Origin: an uncultured Alphaproteobacteria bacterium
GTDB lineage: Bacteria; Pseudomonadota; Alphaproteobacteria; Caulobacterales; Caulobacteraceae
DNA length: 64,000 nucleotides
Assembly: GCA_903822175.1 (NCBI GenBank)
Contig: CAIJOB010000009.1
Span: 20,069 to 84,068 of the forward strand
Reading direction: 5' to 3'
The notes beneath the pieces are model-generated. The model was not told where the DNA came from, searched no databases, and saw nothing but the letters and a program-made list of their open reading frames with translations. Every line of letters begins with the position of its first letter. The stretch's first letter is position 1. The position numbers were made by a program, and so were the translations under genes. Positions 25,495 through 35,589 of this stretch are shown here, piece after piece.

Positions 25495-26028
25495 CTAGAG
25501 GAACGTCCAGTGGCCGTGACCGCGCTGGCGCAGGTTGTTCTGCACGTGGCGCACGCCGTCGATCTCGGCGACGTCCTCGATCCGGCGCTTGTCGGCCTTG
25601 TGGCGCACTGTGCCGTTGAGGGTGACCTCAGCGTCCTCGACGATCACCTCAAGGTCGCGCAGGTCGAGGCCTCGCTCATCCTCCAGCCGTTCCACGATCA
25701 CAGCCCAGAGGACCCGGTCGGAGGGGCCACGACGCACGGGCGCGGCGCGGGTCTCGGCCCGAGGCGTGCGAGGGCTGGGCGAGAAGAAGTCGCGCGCACC
25801 ATCCATGAAAGACCGCGGTTGCGAGGCCCGGTAGTCACCGCCGTCCATGCGCCGGCCATAGTCGCGGTCTGGCCCAGACTCGATCGCGGACTCGCGCCGG
25901 TAGGCCTCCCGCCGCTCGGCGTCGTAGGCATAGTCGGTGGAATAGTCGGCCTGCCCGAAATCGTCGCGGTCGCGCAGCACGCGGCGGCGGCGCTCTTCCT
26001 CGCGGTCCTGCCAGTCTTCCCGGGCCAT
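25495..26028 (-). CDS. BON-domain protein
   Basis: A 177-residue protein with a charged N-terminal half (REEERRRRVLRDRDDF and further Arg/Asp/Tyr-rich text) and a BON domain at about 108-172 (DRVLWAVIVERLEDERGLD, VTLNGTVRHKADKRRIEDVAE). BON domains bind membranes or hydrophobic ligands and occur in osmotic-shock proteins such as OsmY. No signal peptide is seen with this start; the ATG at 26028 is chosen for its AAGGAG site eight bases upstream. A sigma-EcfG-like promoter and three CcrM sites precede it. Stress induction is therefore inferred. Confidence 0.82.
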   Translation of the reverse strand: MAREDWQDREEERRRRVLRDRDDFGQADYSTDYAYDAERREAYRRESAIESGPDRDYGRRMDGGDYRASQPRSFMDGARDFFSPSPRTPRAETRAAPVRRGPSDRVLWAVIVERLEDERGLDLRDLEVIVEDAEVTLNGTVRHKADKRRIEDVAEIDGVRHVQNNLRQRGHGHWTFL

Positions 26029-26063
26029 GACGCGTCTCCTTGTTGTCATCTTGTCAGGCGAAG

Positions 26064-26088
26064 AACCTGCGCCGTGCGCTTCGGTTCC
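26064..26088 (-). promoter_or_regulatory. candidate sigma-EcfG (SigT) general-stress promoter of the BON gene
   Basis: On the minus strand GGAAC (26084-26088) is followed after 16 bases by GGTT (26064-26067), closely matching the alphaproteobacterial general stress consensus GGAAC and CGTT with a 16-17 base spacer. The leader to the BON start would be about 30 bases. The -35 lies inside an inverted repeat GGTTCCC (26083-26089) / GGGAACC (26099-26105). Confidence 0.6.
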
Positions 26089-26161
26089 CATATGAGTCGG
26101 GAACCCCGCAGAGCCGGCGGTCCTGACTCGGCGGCCCGACTCAATCGAGACTTCGTCCAAC

Positions 26162-27142
26162 GTGACCTCGCCCGACCGCACCCGCGCCGAAACACCCAAC
26201 GCCGCGACGCCGGGGACCCGCGTGAGGCGATGGGTTCGTCTGGGCCTGAAGATCGTCCCGCCCGTCATGCTGATCGCCGCCGGCTGGGTGCTCTGGCGTG
26301 AGTTCCACAAACTCTCCTGGAGCGCCGTCCGCGACACCATCGATCATTGGGGCTTCGTCGCCGTCTCGTTAGCCCTGCTGCTCTCGGCGACCAGCTTCCT
26401 GTTGATGGGGTTGATCGAATGGACCGGGTTGCGTTGGACCGGCGCCAAGGTGCCGCTGCGCACGGTCGCCCTGGGATCGTTCCTCGCCAACGGCATCGCG
26501 CATGCAGTGGGCGCGAACCTGCTGACGTCGAGCGCTGTCCGGGCGCGAACCTACGCCCGCCACGGGGTAAGCCTGACCCAGGTCGCGGCCGCCACCGCCT
26601 TCGACGCCACAGCGTTTGGCGTCGGCATAGCGGCCTTGTCGGGCGGCGGCCTGTTGCTGGCGTCCAGCGCCGAACTTGACGCCACCGCGATCACGCCACT
26701 GGTCGCGCGCTGCGTGGGGACAGCCCTGGTGGCCGGGGCGCTCGGCTATGTCGCTCTTTGCGCCTTCGTCCGTCGCTCGTTCCGGATCTTCGGGCGCAAT
26801 ATCACTCTGCCGGACGTCTGGGACGCGCTGGCCCAGCTCGTGCTTGGCGTTGTCGACAACGGCGTGGCGGCCGCCATCCTCTGGGTGCTGCTGCCCAAGG
26901 GCGATCCGAGCTACCTGACCTTCATCGGCGCCTTCGCGCTCTCTGCCGTCGTGGGGCTCTTGTCATCCGTCCCGGGCGGCGCTGGGGTGTTCGAAGGCAC
27001 GATGATGACGCTGCTGCCTCAGGCCAACACCGCGGCCCTGGCCGCGGCGTTCCTGGGCTACCGCCTCGCCTATTATCTCCTGCCACTGGCGCTGGCCGCG
27101 GCCGTCCTGGCGATCGACGCCATCCGCCATCGCAAGACCTGA
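26162..27142 (+). CDS. flippase-like membrane protein (YbhN / LPG synthase TM family)
   Basis: An integral membrane protein of 326 residues with about eight hydrophobic segments, of the lysylphosphatidylglycerol synthase TM-region (UPF0104) superfamily. Typical features are GSFLANGIAHAVGANLLTSSAVRARTYARHGVS in the first third and SSVPGGAGVFEGTMMTLL near the end. It lacks the soluble aminoacyl-transferase domain of MprF, so it corresponds to the flippase-like part only; a role in lipid transport is inferred. The start is GTG at 26162. Its 5' end lies near the BON gene, transcribed the other way. Confidence 0.85.
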   Translation: MTSPDRTRAETPNAATPGTRVRRWVRLGLKIVPPVMLIAAGWVLWREFHKLSWSAVRDTIDHWGFVAVSLALLLSATSFLLMGLIEWTGLRWTGAKVPLRTVALGSFLANGIAHAVGANLLTSSAVRARTYARHGVSLTQVAAATAFDATAFGVGIAALSGGGLLLASSAELDATAITPLVARCVGTALVAGALGYVALCAFVRRSFRIFGRNITLPDVWDALAQLVLGVVDNGVAAAILWVLLPKGDPSYLTFIGAFALSAVVGLLSSVPGGAGVFEGTMMTLLPQANTAALAAAFLGYRLAYYLLPLALAAAVLAIDAIRHRKT

Positions 27143-27168
27143 GCCGCCCAGTCCCTCGACGGCCGCGA

Positions 27169-27564
27169 TCAGTCCTCGGCCTTGGCCGGCTCGATGGTGA
27201 CGCTCTCGCCGCAGCCGCAGGCATCGGTCTCGTTGGGATTGCGGAAGGTGAACTTGGCCGAGAGCCGACTGACGTCGTAGTCGATCACCGTGCCGATCAG
27301 GAACAGCACCGCCTTGGGCTCGACCAGAATGGTGACGCCCTTGTCCTCAACGACCTCGTCCAGCGGCCCGGCTTCAGCGGCGTATTCCAGGACGTATTCC
27401 TGGCCCGCGCAGCCGCCGTTCTTCACGCCCACGCGTAGGCCGGCATAGGGTTTTTCCGCCTTGGCCATGATCTCGCGCACCCGTTCTGCCGCGGCGTCCG
27501 TCAGGGACACCACCTTGGGCCGTTCACGCCGGGCGCGGGTTGGAGTGGAGAGGTTCAGGTCCAT
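27169..27564 (-). CDS. sufA: Fe-S scaffold/carrier protein SufA (HesB/IscA family)
   Basis: A-type carrier that passes Fe-S clusters from SufBCD to target enzymes; 131 residues. The three conserved cysteines are present: one in KNGGCAGQEY and two in DACGCGES. The N-terminal 20 residues (LNLSTPTRARRERPK) extend beyond the family core. The ATG at 27564 overlaps the stop of the SufT-like gene (ATGA), so it is the last gene of the suf operon. Confidence 0.94.
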   Translation of the reverse strand: MDLNLSTPTRARRERPKVVSLTDAAAERVREIMAKAEKPYAGLRVGVKNGGCAGQEYVLEYAAEAGPLDEVVEDKGVTILVEPKAVLFLIGTVIDYDVSRLSAKFTFRNPNETDACGCGESVTIEPAKAED

Positions 27565-27935
27565 CAGAACATGTTCAGCTGCAGCTTGGCCTCGTCGCTC
27601 ATCCGCGACGGGTCCCACGGCGGATCGAACACCAGCTCGACCTTGCAGGATTTGACCTCCGGGAGCACCCGGATGGCGTCCTCGACCCAGCCCGGCATCT
27701 CGCCCGCCACCGGGCAGCCGGGCGCCGTCAGGGTCATGTCGATGACCACGTCCTTATCGTCGGAGACGTCGACCTTGTAGATGAGGCCCAGCTCGTAGAT
27801 GTCGACCGGGATTTCCGGGTCGAAGACGGTCTTCAGCTGTTCAATCAGCTTGTCGGTCAGCGCATCGAGCTCGCCCTGCGACAGCGGGGCGGCGACTTCA
27901 GTCTCAACGGGGGCGGCGTCATCCATCGGGGTCAT
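27564..27935 (-). CDS. sufT: SUF-system DUF59 / MIP18 family protein (SufT-like)
   Basis: A 123-residue protein of the DUF59 family, which assists maturation of Fe-S proteins. Core text is LKTVFDPEIPVDIYELGLIYKVDV and LTAPGCPVAGEMPGWVEDA with the single conserved Cys. The N-terminal 20 residues are acidic and variable. ATG at 27935 is used; a second ATG three codons later is possible. The gene follows sufS by one base and overlaps sufA, so it is part of the operon. Confidence 0.92.
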   Translation of the reverse strand: MTPMDDAAPVETEVAAPLSQGELDALTDKLIEQLKTVFDPEIPVDIYELGLIYKVDVSDDKDVVIDMTLTAPGCPVAGEMPGWVEDAIRVLPEVKSCKVELVFDPPWDPSRMSDEAKLQLNMF

Positions 27936-27936
27936 C

Positions 27937-29151
27937 TTAAGCGAAAAAGGCCTGAGTCTTCATGAGTGCGTCCACGAAGGCGTCGGCCTCCTCGTGGGTG
28001 TTATATAGGGCGAACGAGGCGCGCGCGCTCGACGTCACGCCGAAACGTTTCATCAGCGGCTCGGCGCAGTGGGTCCCGGCGCGGACGGCGACGCCGTATT
28101 TGTCCAGAATCTGAGCGACGTCGTGGGCGTGGGCCCCATCGACCGTGAAGCTGAGGATCGCACCCTTGCCGGGCGCCTCGCCCAGCACACGCAGCCAGTT
28201 GGCGCCGTTCAGCCGCTCGCGGACGTGGTCGTAGAGGGCGTGCTCGTGCTGGGCCACGGCCACGCGGTCGAGCCCCGCGAGCCAGTCGATCGCCGCGCCC
28301 AGGCCTATGGCTTCCAGGATCGGCGGCGTGCCGGCCTCGAAGCGATGCGGCGGGTCGGCGTAGGTAATGGCGTCCATGCTGACATTGGTGATCATCTCGC
28401 CACCGCCCTGATAGGGGGGAAGCGCCGCCAGCCGTTCGGGCTTGCCGTAGAGCGCGCCGATGCCGGTCGGGCCATAGAGCTTGTGGCTGGAGAAGACGTA
28501 GAAGTCGGCGTCCAGCGCCTTCACATCGACGCTCTGGTGAACCACGGCCTGGCAGCCGTCGATCAGCACGATCGCGCCGGCGTCATGGGCCAGCCGGATC
28601 AACTCGGCGACCGGATTCACGGTGCCCAACACGTTGGACATGTGGGTCAGGCCGACGACCTTGGTCCGCTCGTTCAGCAGGGATTTGAAGCTGTCGAGGT
28701 CCAACCGTCCGTCATCGGTCACGCCGGCGAACTTCAGCACCACGCCCTGGCGTTCGCGCAGGAAGTGCCAGGGGACGATGTTGGCGTGGTGCTCCATCTC
28801 GGTGAGCAGGATTTCATCGCCGGCCTTCAGGCTGGCGCCCAGGCCCGACGCCACCAGATTGATCGCCTCGGTCGCACCCTTGGTGAAGACGATCTCGTTG
28901 GGCGCCGCGCCCAGCAGGCCCGCCACGGATTTCCGGGCGGCCTCGTAGGCCTCCGTGGTCTCGTTCGCGAGCGTGTGCAGGCCGCGGTGCACATTGGCGT
29001 AGCTGTGCTCCATCGCCCGCGTCATGGCGGCGATCACCGCGCGCGGCTTCTGGGCCGAGGCGGCGCTGTCCAGATAGACCAGCGGCTTGCCGTTCACCTG
29101 GCGGGCCAGGATCGGGAACTCGGCGCGGATGCTGTCGACGTCGAAAGCCAT
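27937..29151 (-). CDS. sufS: cysteine desulfurase SufS
   Basis: PLP enzyme that takes sulfur from cysteine for Fe-S assembly, group II (SufS/CsdA) type; 404 residues. The PLP lysine is Lys224 (SSHKLYGPTG) and the persulfide-carrying cysteine is Cys362 (RAGTHCAEPLM). The N-terminus FPILARQVNGKPLVYLDSAASAQ is characteristic. No SufE or SufU partner gene is visible in the operon. It is one base from sufD and one base from the sufT-like gene. Confidence 0.96.
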   Translation of the reverse strand: MAFDVDSIRAEFPILARQVNGKPLVYLDSAASAQKPRAVIAAMTRAMEHSYANVHRGLHTLANETTEAYEAARKSVAGLLGAAPNEIVFTKGATEAINLVASGLGASLKAGDEILLTEMEHHANIVPWHFLRERQGVVLKFAGVTDDGRLDLDSFKSLLNERTKVVGLTHMSNVLGTVNPVAELIRLAHDAGAIVLIDGCQAVVHQSVDVKALDADFYVFSSHKLYGPTGIGALYGKPERLAALPPYQGGGEMITNVSMDAITYADPPHRFEAGTPPILEAIGLGAAIDWLAGLDRVAVAQHEHALYDHVRERLNGANWLRVLGEAPGKGAILSFTVDGAHAHDVAQILDKYGVAVRAGTHCAEPLMKRFGVTSSARASFALYNTHEEADAFVDALMKTQAFFA

Positions 29152-29152
29152 G

Positions 29153-30178
29153 CTAGGCCCTCAGCCGTTCAGCGGCCCAGGCGCGGATCACCTCGCGCGC
29201 CTCGGCCTGGTCGATCCGGTCGATCACCTGGCCGACGAAGGCTTCGGTCAGCAAGGCGCGGGCCACAGTCTCCGGCATGCCGCGTTGCTGCGCGTAGAAC
29301 AGGGCGTCCTCGTCCAGCGCGCCCACCGTATTGCCGTGCGCGCAGGCCACGTCGTCGGCGTAGATCTCCAGCTCCGGCTTGGCGTCGACCTCGGCGCGGT
29401 CGGAGAGGATCAGCGCGTGGTGGCCCATCTTGGCGTCGGTGCGGTCGGCGCCCTCAGCGACCACGATGCGGCCCTGGAAGACGCCGCGCGCCTGGTCGCG
29501 GACCACGCCTTTGGTCAGCTGTTCGGTCAGGCCGTCGAGGCCGTCGTGGGTGACCACGGTAGTGAGGTCGGCGTGGGCCTTGTCGGCCAGCAGATAGACG
29601 CCGTCGAGGCGCAGGTTGGCGTGGCCGCCGGGATGGCTGACCCGGGTTTCGATCCGCTGGCGGCGGCCGCCGGTGGTCGCGACAGTCTGGGCGAAGTCGG
29701 CGCGGGGGCTGAGCGACACCTCAGCCTGGCTGACCGAAACGCCGCCCGGGCTGTCGGCGGCCAAGACGACGCGCTCGACGCTCGCGGCCTCCGCCAGGCT
29801 GATGGCGAGTAAGGTCTGGGAGAGGTAGCCGCCCTCGCCTTCGTAGGTCTCGAAGAGGTGCAGGCGCGCGCCGGCGCCAACCTGGATGGTCACGCGAGCC
29901 GAATGCGCGCCATCGCCGCGCGAGATGACCCGCAAGGCCACCCAGGCCGTCTCGCCGGGCGGGACATCGATTGTCGCCTCGCCGCGGCCGTTGACCAGGG
30001 TAATGACGCGGGTGACCAGCTCGTCGAACGGGCCCACGCCGACATCGCCCCTAAACGCCAGCGAAGGCGTCGGCAGGATGCGAATCAGGCCGCGCAGGTC
30101 GGTCCAGCGCCATTCCTCGTCGCGCTTCGACGGCAGCTGGGCGACATCGCGATCGCGTATGGCGGCGGTGACGCTCAA
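29153..30178 (-). CDS. sufD: Fe-S cluster assembly protein SufD
   Basis: Scaffold subunit of the SufBC2D complex, 341 residues, somewhat shorter than enterobacterial SufD. The beta-helix core is recognisable (RIETRVSHPGGHANLRLDGVYLLADKAHADL) together with KMGHHALILSDRAEVDAKPELEIYADDVACAHGNTVGALDEDALFY, including the His of the ACAHG motif at the SufB interface. The ATG overlaps the sufC stop (ATGA). Confidence 0.95.
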   Translation of the reverse strand: MSVTAAIRDRDVAQLPSKRDEEWRWTDLRGLIRILPTPSLAFRGDVGVGPFDELVTRVITLVNGRGEATIDVPPGETAWVALRVISRGDGAHSARVTIQVGAGARLHLFETYEGEGGYLSQTLLAISLAEAASVERVVLAADSPGGVSVSQAEVSLSPRADFAQTVATTGGRRQRIETRVSHPGGHANLRLDGVYLLADKAHADLTTVVTHDGLDGLTEQLTKGVVRDQARGVFQGRIVVAEGADRTDAKMGHHALILSDRAEVDAKPELEIYADDVACAHGNTVGALDEDALFYAQQRGMPETVARALLTEAFVGQVIDRIDQAEAREVIRAWAAERLRA

Positions 30179-30930
30179 GCCGCCGCCTTTTCATAGCGTT
30201 CGTAACCGCCGGCTTCGAGCTCCAGCGCCAGCTCGGGGCCGCCGGACGCAACGATCCGGCCGCCGGCCAGGACGTGGACGCGGTCGGGTTTGATGTAGTC
30301 GAGCAGGCGCTGGTAGTGGGTGATGACCAGCATGGCGCGGTCGGGCGAACGCAGCGCGTTGACGCCTTCGGACACGATGCGCAGGGCGTCGATGTCGAGG
30401 CCGCTGTCGGTCTCGTCGAGGATGAGGAAGCGGGGCGAAAGCATCGCCATCTGAAGGATTTCCATCCGCTTCTTCTCACCGCCGGAGAACCCGACGTTGA
30501 GCGCGCGCTTCAGCATCTCGAAGTCAATCTTCAGCGCCGCGGCCTTCTCGCGGGCGAGCTTCAGGAAGGCCGGCGCGGCGATCTCGTCCTCGCCCCGGGC
30601 GCGGCGCTGGGCGTTCAGCGCGGTGCGGATGAAGGTGAGCGCCGGGACGCCGGGGATCTCCAGCGGATACTGGAACGACAGGAAGACGCCCCGCGCCGCG
30701 CGTTCGTTGGGCGCCAGCGCCAGCAGGTCTTCGCCGTCGAGCGTCGCGGTCCCGCCGGTGACTTCATAGCCGGCGCGGCCGGTCAGCACGTAGGAGAGCG
30801 TCGACTTACCCGCCCCATTCGGCCCCATGATGGCGTGCACCTCGCCGGCCGGAACCTCGAGGGTCAGGCCCTTGAGGATCTTCTTGCCATCGACCGTGGC
30901 GTGCAGGTTTTCGACCTTCAACATGCTCAT
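30175..30930 (-). CDS. sufC: Fe-S assembly ATPase SufC
   Basis: ABC-type ATPase that drives conformational change of the SufBC2D scaffold; 251 residues. Walker A is GPNGAGKS, the signature is FSGGEKKR and Walker B is LILDETDSGLD. Start choice: a TTG at 30933 precedes ATG codons at 30930 and 30924; 30930 is used here. The preceding gene in the operon is the uncharacterised 133-residue protein, only six bases away. Confidence 0.96.
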   Translation of the reverse strand: MSMLKVENLHATVDGKKILKGLTLEVPAGEVHAIMGPNGAGKSTLSYVLTGRAGYEVTGGTATLDGEDLLALAPNERAARGVFLSFQYPLEIPGVPALTFIRTALNAQRRARGEDEIAAPAFLKLAREKAAALKIDFEMLKRALNVGFSGGEKKRMEILQMAMLSPRFLILDETDSGLDIDALRIVSEGVNALRSPDRAMLVITHYQRLLDYIKPDRVHVLAGGRIVASGGPELALELEAGGYERYEKAAA

Positions 30931-30936
30931 CAAAAC

Positions 30937-31334
30937 TCAGCGAAACTCATCAGCGAGGAATTGGGCCATGACTGTCAGGGCCTCGGCCACCGTCTCGACC
31001 TGCTCGCGCTTGCGCGGCGCGCTGGCGCCGGGGAGCGTGGAGCGTTTATCGGCGGCGGTGACGTTGGCCTGGCCAGCCTCGAAATAGGCGGCGATGCGGA
31101 AGTCCACATGGTCGAGCGAGACGGTGTAGCGGCGGCGGTCCAGCACCAGGCCCCTGTCGGCCAGGAACAGGGCGTCGGCGCGCAGCGCGGCCTCCAGTTC
31201 CTCGGCGCGGGCCAGATCCTGTTCCTGCTGGCGGTGTTCCGCCTCCTCCCGCTCGCGGCGGGCGGCGGCGCGGCGCTGCTGCTCAGCCTCGAAGGCGGCG
31301 GCCAGGGACAGCGTGGCGGGCTTGATCTTCGAAT

Positions 31335-31338
<4 letters not shown>
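30937..31338 (-). CDS. uncharacterised coiled-coil protein embedded in the suf operon
   Basis: A 133-residue protein between sufB and sufC. The ATG overlaps the sufB stop codon (ATGA) and the stop lies six bases before sufC, so it is translated as part of the operon. Residues 12-55 are a charged coiled coil ([19 protein letters not shown] and on). The second half (about 60-133) looks globular, with [18 protein letters not shown] and a C-terminal helix [17 protein letters not shown]. It has no cysteine, so it is not a thiolate Fe-S ligand. I do not recognise a named family; a role as SUF complex accessory is inferred from position. Confidence 0.75.
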
Positions 31339-32803
<1,465 letters not shown>

Positions 32804-32804
<1 letters not shown>

Positions 32805-33955
32805 CAGGCGGCTCCCCGCGCCTGGCGATGACGGGCCTCATGGCGCGCGTGGGCGACCCTCCAGGCCAGGAAGAAGCGCTCCCAGTCGGCTTGGGTTGTG
32901 CTCCAGCCGCCGCTGACCCGGATGGCGCTGGCGGCGAGATCACCCTGCCCCATGGCCTCCAGCACCGGCGAGGCCTTCACCTTGCCCGACGAACAGGCGG
33001 AGCCCGCGCTGACCATCACGCCGGCCAGGTCCAGGCCCATGACCTGGACGTCGGCCGGGAAGCCCGGGGTAGAGACGCAGAGCGTGTTGGCCAGGCGCGG
33101 CGCGGCCTCGCCCATCACCACCGCGCCGTGGGCCTTCAGCTGCTGGGCGGCGGCGTCGCGCCAGGCCGCGCGGCTCTGGAAGTCTTCGAGGCCCTTCAAC
33201 GCTTCAGCGGCGGCGGCGCCAAAGGCGGCAATGCCGGGGACGTTCTCGGTGCCGCCGCGCCGGCCGCGCTCCTGGCCGCCGCCGTGCTGGCGGCGCGAGA
33301 GCGTGGCGCGGGGGCCGAAGGTGAGCGCGCCGGTCCCTTGAGGTCCGCCGATCTTGTGGGCGGAGACAGAGAGGGTGTCGGCGCCGAGCGCGCGGCTATC
33401 GACGGCGATCTTGCCGGCCGCCTGGATGGCATCGACATGCAGCCAGCCGTCGGCGGCGCGGACCAACTCGGCGGCCTGCGCCACCGGCTGGATCACGCCG
33501 GTCTCGTTGTTGGCCAGCATCAGAGCGACGAAGGGCTTACCATCGGCGGCGTCCCAGCGGCCCAGGCGTTCGGCCAGCCAGGTGAGATCAGCCTGACCGT
33601 CGGCGTCTACCGGCAGGACCTCAACGGCGACGCCCTGCACGCGGGCCGTTTCCTGGATGCTGTCGTGCTCGATGGCCGAAACGATCAGGCGGCGCGCGCC
33701 GGCGACGACGGCGCTCTCGACGGCGAGCGCATTGGCCTCGGTGCCGCCGGAGGTGAAGACCACGGTGGAGGCCGGGGCTGCGATCAGGGCGGCGACCTGC
33801 TCGCGGGCGGTCTCGACGAGCGCGCGGGCGGCGCGGCCGGCGGCATGGATCGAGGACGGATTGCCGACGTGCGCCAGCGCATGCGCCATCGCCGCGCGGG
33901 CCTGCGGCCGCACCACGGCGGTGGCGTTGTAGTCGAGGTAGACGGACTCGCTCAT
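32804..33955 (-). CDS. IscS/NifS-type cysteine desulfurase
   Basis: A second PLP cysteine desulfurase in the operon, of group I (IscS/NifS); 383 residues. The PLP lysine is Lys201 ([10 protein letters not shown]), and the catalytic cysteine is Cys321 in the flexible loop [14 protein letters not shown]. The N-terminus [16 protein letters not shown] is typical. It overlaps iscR upstream by 4 bases and sufB downstream by one base. Why the operon keeps both a group I and a group II enzyme is unclear; one may serve tRNA thiolation or another sulfur acceptor (inference). Confidence 0.94.
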
Positions 33956-34386
33956 GCGGCCTTCCGCTGGGCCAGGCGGCCGGAGATCACGTCGGCCAGG
34001 CTGACGGACGACAGATAGTCTTCAATGCGGTCGCCCAGATGCTCCCACAGGTCGTGGGTCAGGCAGCGCTCACCCTTCAGCATGCAGCCCTTGCCCTTTT
34101 CCGCACAGCGGGTGGCGCGGATCGGCTCGTCTACCGCATGGACGATGTCGGCGATGGTGGTCTCGGCCGCCGTGCGGCTCAGGCGATAGCCGCCGCCGGG
34201 GCCCCGCGCGCTCTGCACCAGGCCCTTGCGGCGCAGGCGTGCGAACAGCTGCTCCAGATAGGAGAGCGAGATTTCCTGCCGTGTGGCGATGTCCGAGAGC
34301 GCCACGGCGCGGCACGGCTCGTCCTGCCTGCGGGCGAGGTCGGCCATGGCCATGACGGCGTAGCGGCCTTTGGTGGAGAGACGCAT
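33952..34386 (-). CDS. iscR: Rrf2-family Fe-S cluster regulator IscR
   Basis: Winged-helix regulator sensing Fe-S status; 144 residues. The N-terminal recognition region MRLSTKGRYAVMAMADLA and LSYLEQLFARLRRKGLVQSARGPGGGY is typical. The cluster ligands are Cys94, Cys101 and Cys108, with His111 (CLTH) as the fourth ligand; spacing is six residues between cysteines, as in alphaproteobacterial forms, against five in E. coli. It heads the suf operon and probably represses it when clusters are plentiful. Confidence 0.95.
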   Translation of the reverse strand: MRLSTKGRYAVMAMADLARRQDEPCRAVALSDIATRQEISLSYLEQLFARLRRKGLVQSARGPGGGYRLSRTAAETTIADIVHAVDEPIRATRCAEKGKGCMLKGERCLTHDLWEHLGDRIEDYLSSVSLADVISGRLAQRKAA

Positions 34387-34442
34387 GGAATGCGGTCCGT
34401 CTTGACGTTGCGCAGTTTTCTCGCGTTCCGCAGCGACCCTAT

Positions 34443-34521
34443 GTTATAGGCCGCCGCCTTGCGCGGGACCGGTCTCGCCGGCGGGTCGGACTTAGGAAGA
34501 CCTAGCGCAGTAGTCAAGTAT
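34443..34521 (-). promoter_or_regulatory. iscR-suf operon control region with candidate IscR site
   Basis: Upstream of iscR on the minus strand lies a -10-like TATAAC (34443-34448) without a good -35 at the normal distance. About 50 bases further up, 34497-34521 holds ATACTTGACTA and TAGGTCTT in partly inverse arrangement, resembling the E. coli IscR type 1 half-sites. The match is partial, so the IscR assignment is tentative. The same gap contains the promoter of the divergent hydrolase. Confidence 0.4.
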
Positions 34522-34564
34522 TCTGGGTCGTCTTGTTTGGGCGGTCTGAGCTGAAAGGGATCTT

Positions 34565-35215
34565 ATGCCAGAAGTGGTTCTGACCGGCGCCGCCGGGCGC
34601 ATCGAAGGCCGCTACACCCAGGGCAAGAGCGAGACGGCCCCCGTCGCGCTGATCCTGCACCCGCACCCCAAGGCGGGCGGCCAGATGAACAATCCGGTGA
34701 CCGTTCAGCTGTACCACCTGTTCATGAAGCGCGGCTTCTCGGTGCTGCGGTTCAATTTCCGCGGCGTCGGGCGCAGCCAGGGCGAGTTCGACAGCGGCAT
34801 CGGCGAACTGGCCGATGCGGCCACGGCGCTCGACTGGCTGCAGTCCACCAACCCGGCGGCCTCGCAGTGCTGGGTGGCCGGCTACTCTTTCGGCGCCTGG
34901 GTCGGCATGCAGCTCCTGATGCGCCGGCCGGAGACGGACGGCTTCATTTCGGTCTCGCCGCCGACCAACGCCTATGATTTCTCGTTCCTGGCGCCCTGCC
35001 CGGCATCGGGCCTGATCCTGCACGGCGGCAATGACAGCGTCGTGCCGCCGATCGAGGTCGAGCGCGTGGTCTCCAAGCTGCGCACGCAGAAGGGCATCGT
35101 CATCGACTACGACGTGGTCGAGGGCGGCACCCACTTCTGGATGGAGAACCTGCCTGACGTGGAACAGCGGGTCGGCGCCTATCTCGACAAACGCCTGGCT
35201 GCCGACCCGGCCTGA
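34565..35215 (+). CDS. alpha/beta hydrolase
   Basis: Cytoplasmic alpha/beta hydrolase of 216 residues. The motif LHPHPKAGGQMNN with FNFRGVGRSQGEFD marks a widespread bacterial group of small hydrolases; the nucleophile is Ser in GYSFGAW, the Asp is in LHGGNDSVVPP and the His is in EGGTHFW, giving a full triad. Substrate unknown; some relatives act on acyl esters. It is divergent from iscR and followed after 8 bases by the SnoaL-like gene. Confidence 0.86.
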   Translation: MPEVVLTGAAGRIEGRYTQGKSETAPVALILHPHPKAGGQMNNPVTVQLYHLFMKRGFSVLRFNFRGVGRSQGEFDSGIGELADAATALDWLQSTNPAASQCWVAGYSFGAWVGMQLLMRRPETDGFISVSPPTNAYDFSFLAPCPASGLILHGGNDSVVPPIEVERVVSKLRTQKGIVIDYDVVEGGTHFWMENLPDVEQRVGAYLDKRLAADPA

Positions 35216-35223
35216 GCCGACAG

Positions 35224-35589
35224 GTGACCGCCCCGGAAGACGCGATCCGGGCGCGGCGGCGCCTGACCAACAAGTTCATCGCTGAAAAGCAGGCTCAGAG
35301 GCTGCGGCCGTTCTTCGCCGGCGACGCGCGGGTGATCCCGGGCGGCGGCGGGCTGATGCTGGGCGTGGACGCCATCGTGGCCGCCTTTGACGCGCAGTTC
35401 CGCGAACCAGGCTTCGTGGCCTATGTGCGCACGCCCGATAGCGTGGAGATCGATGCCGCGGGCGAGACGGCCGCTGAGACCGGGCGTTGGACGGGCAATG
35501 GCATGTCCGGCGCCTATATGGCCGCCTGGCGCAAGGTCACCGGCCAGTGGGTGATCGAGAGCGAGCTTTTCGTAACGCTCGCCGGCTAG
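35224..35589 (+). CDS. SnoaL/DUF4440-like protein (NTF2 fold)
   Basis: A 121-residue protein with the cone-shaped NTF2-like layout: N-terminal helices (RARRRLTNKFIAEKQAQRLRPFF), then strands including GGGGLMLGVDAIVAAFDAQF and TGRWTGNG, ending with WRKVTGQWVIESELFVTL. Such domains bind small molecules or act as isomerases and hydratases; no catalytic assignment is possible. The start is GTG at 35224. It ends 4 bases inside the convergent MATE gene. Confidence 0.75.
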   Translation: MTAPEDAIRARRRLTNKFIAEKQAQRLRPFFAGDARVIPGGGGLMLGVDAIVAAFDAQFREPGFVAYVRTPDSVEIDAAGETAAETGRWTGNGMSGAYMAAWRKVTGQWVIESELFVTLAG

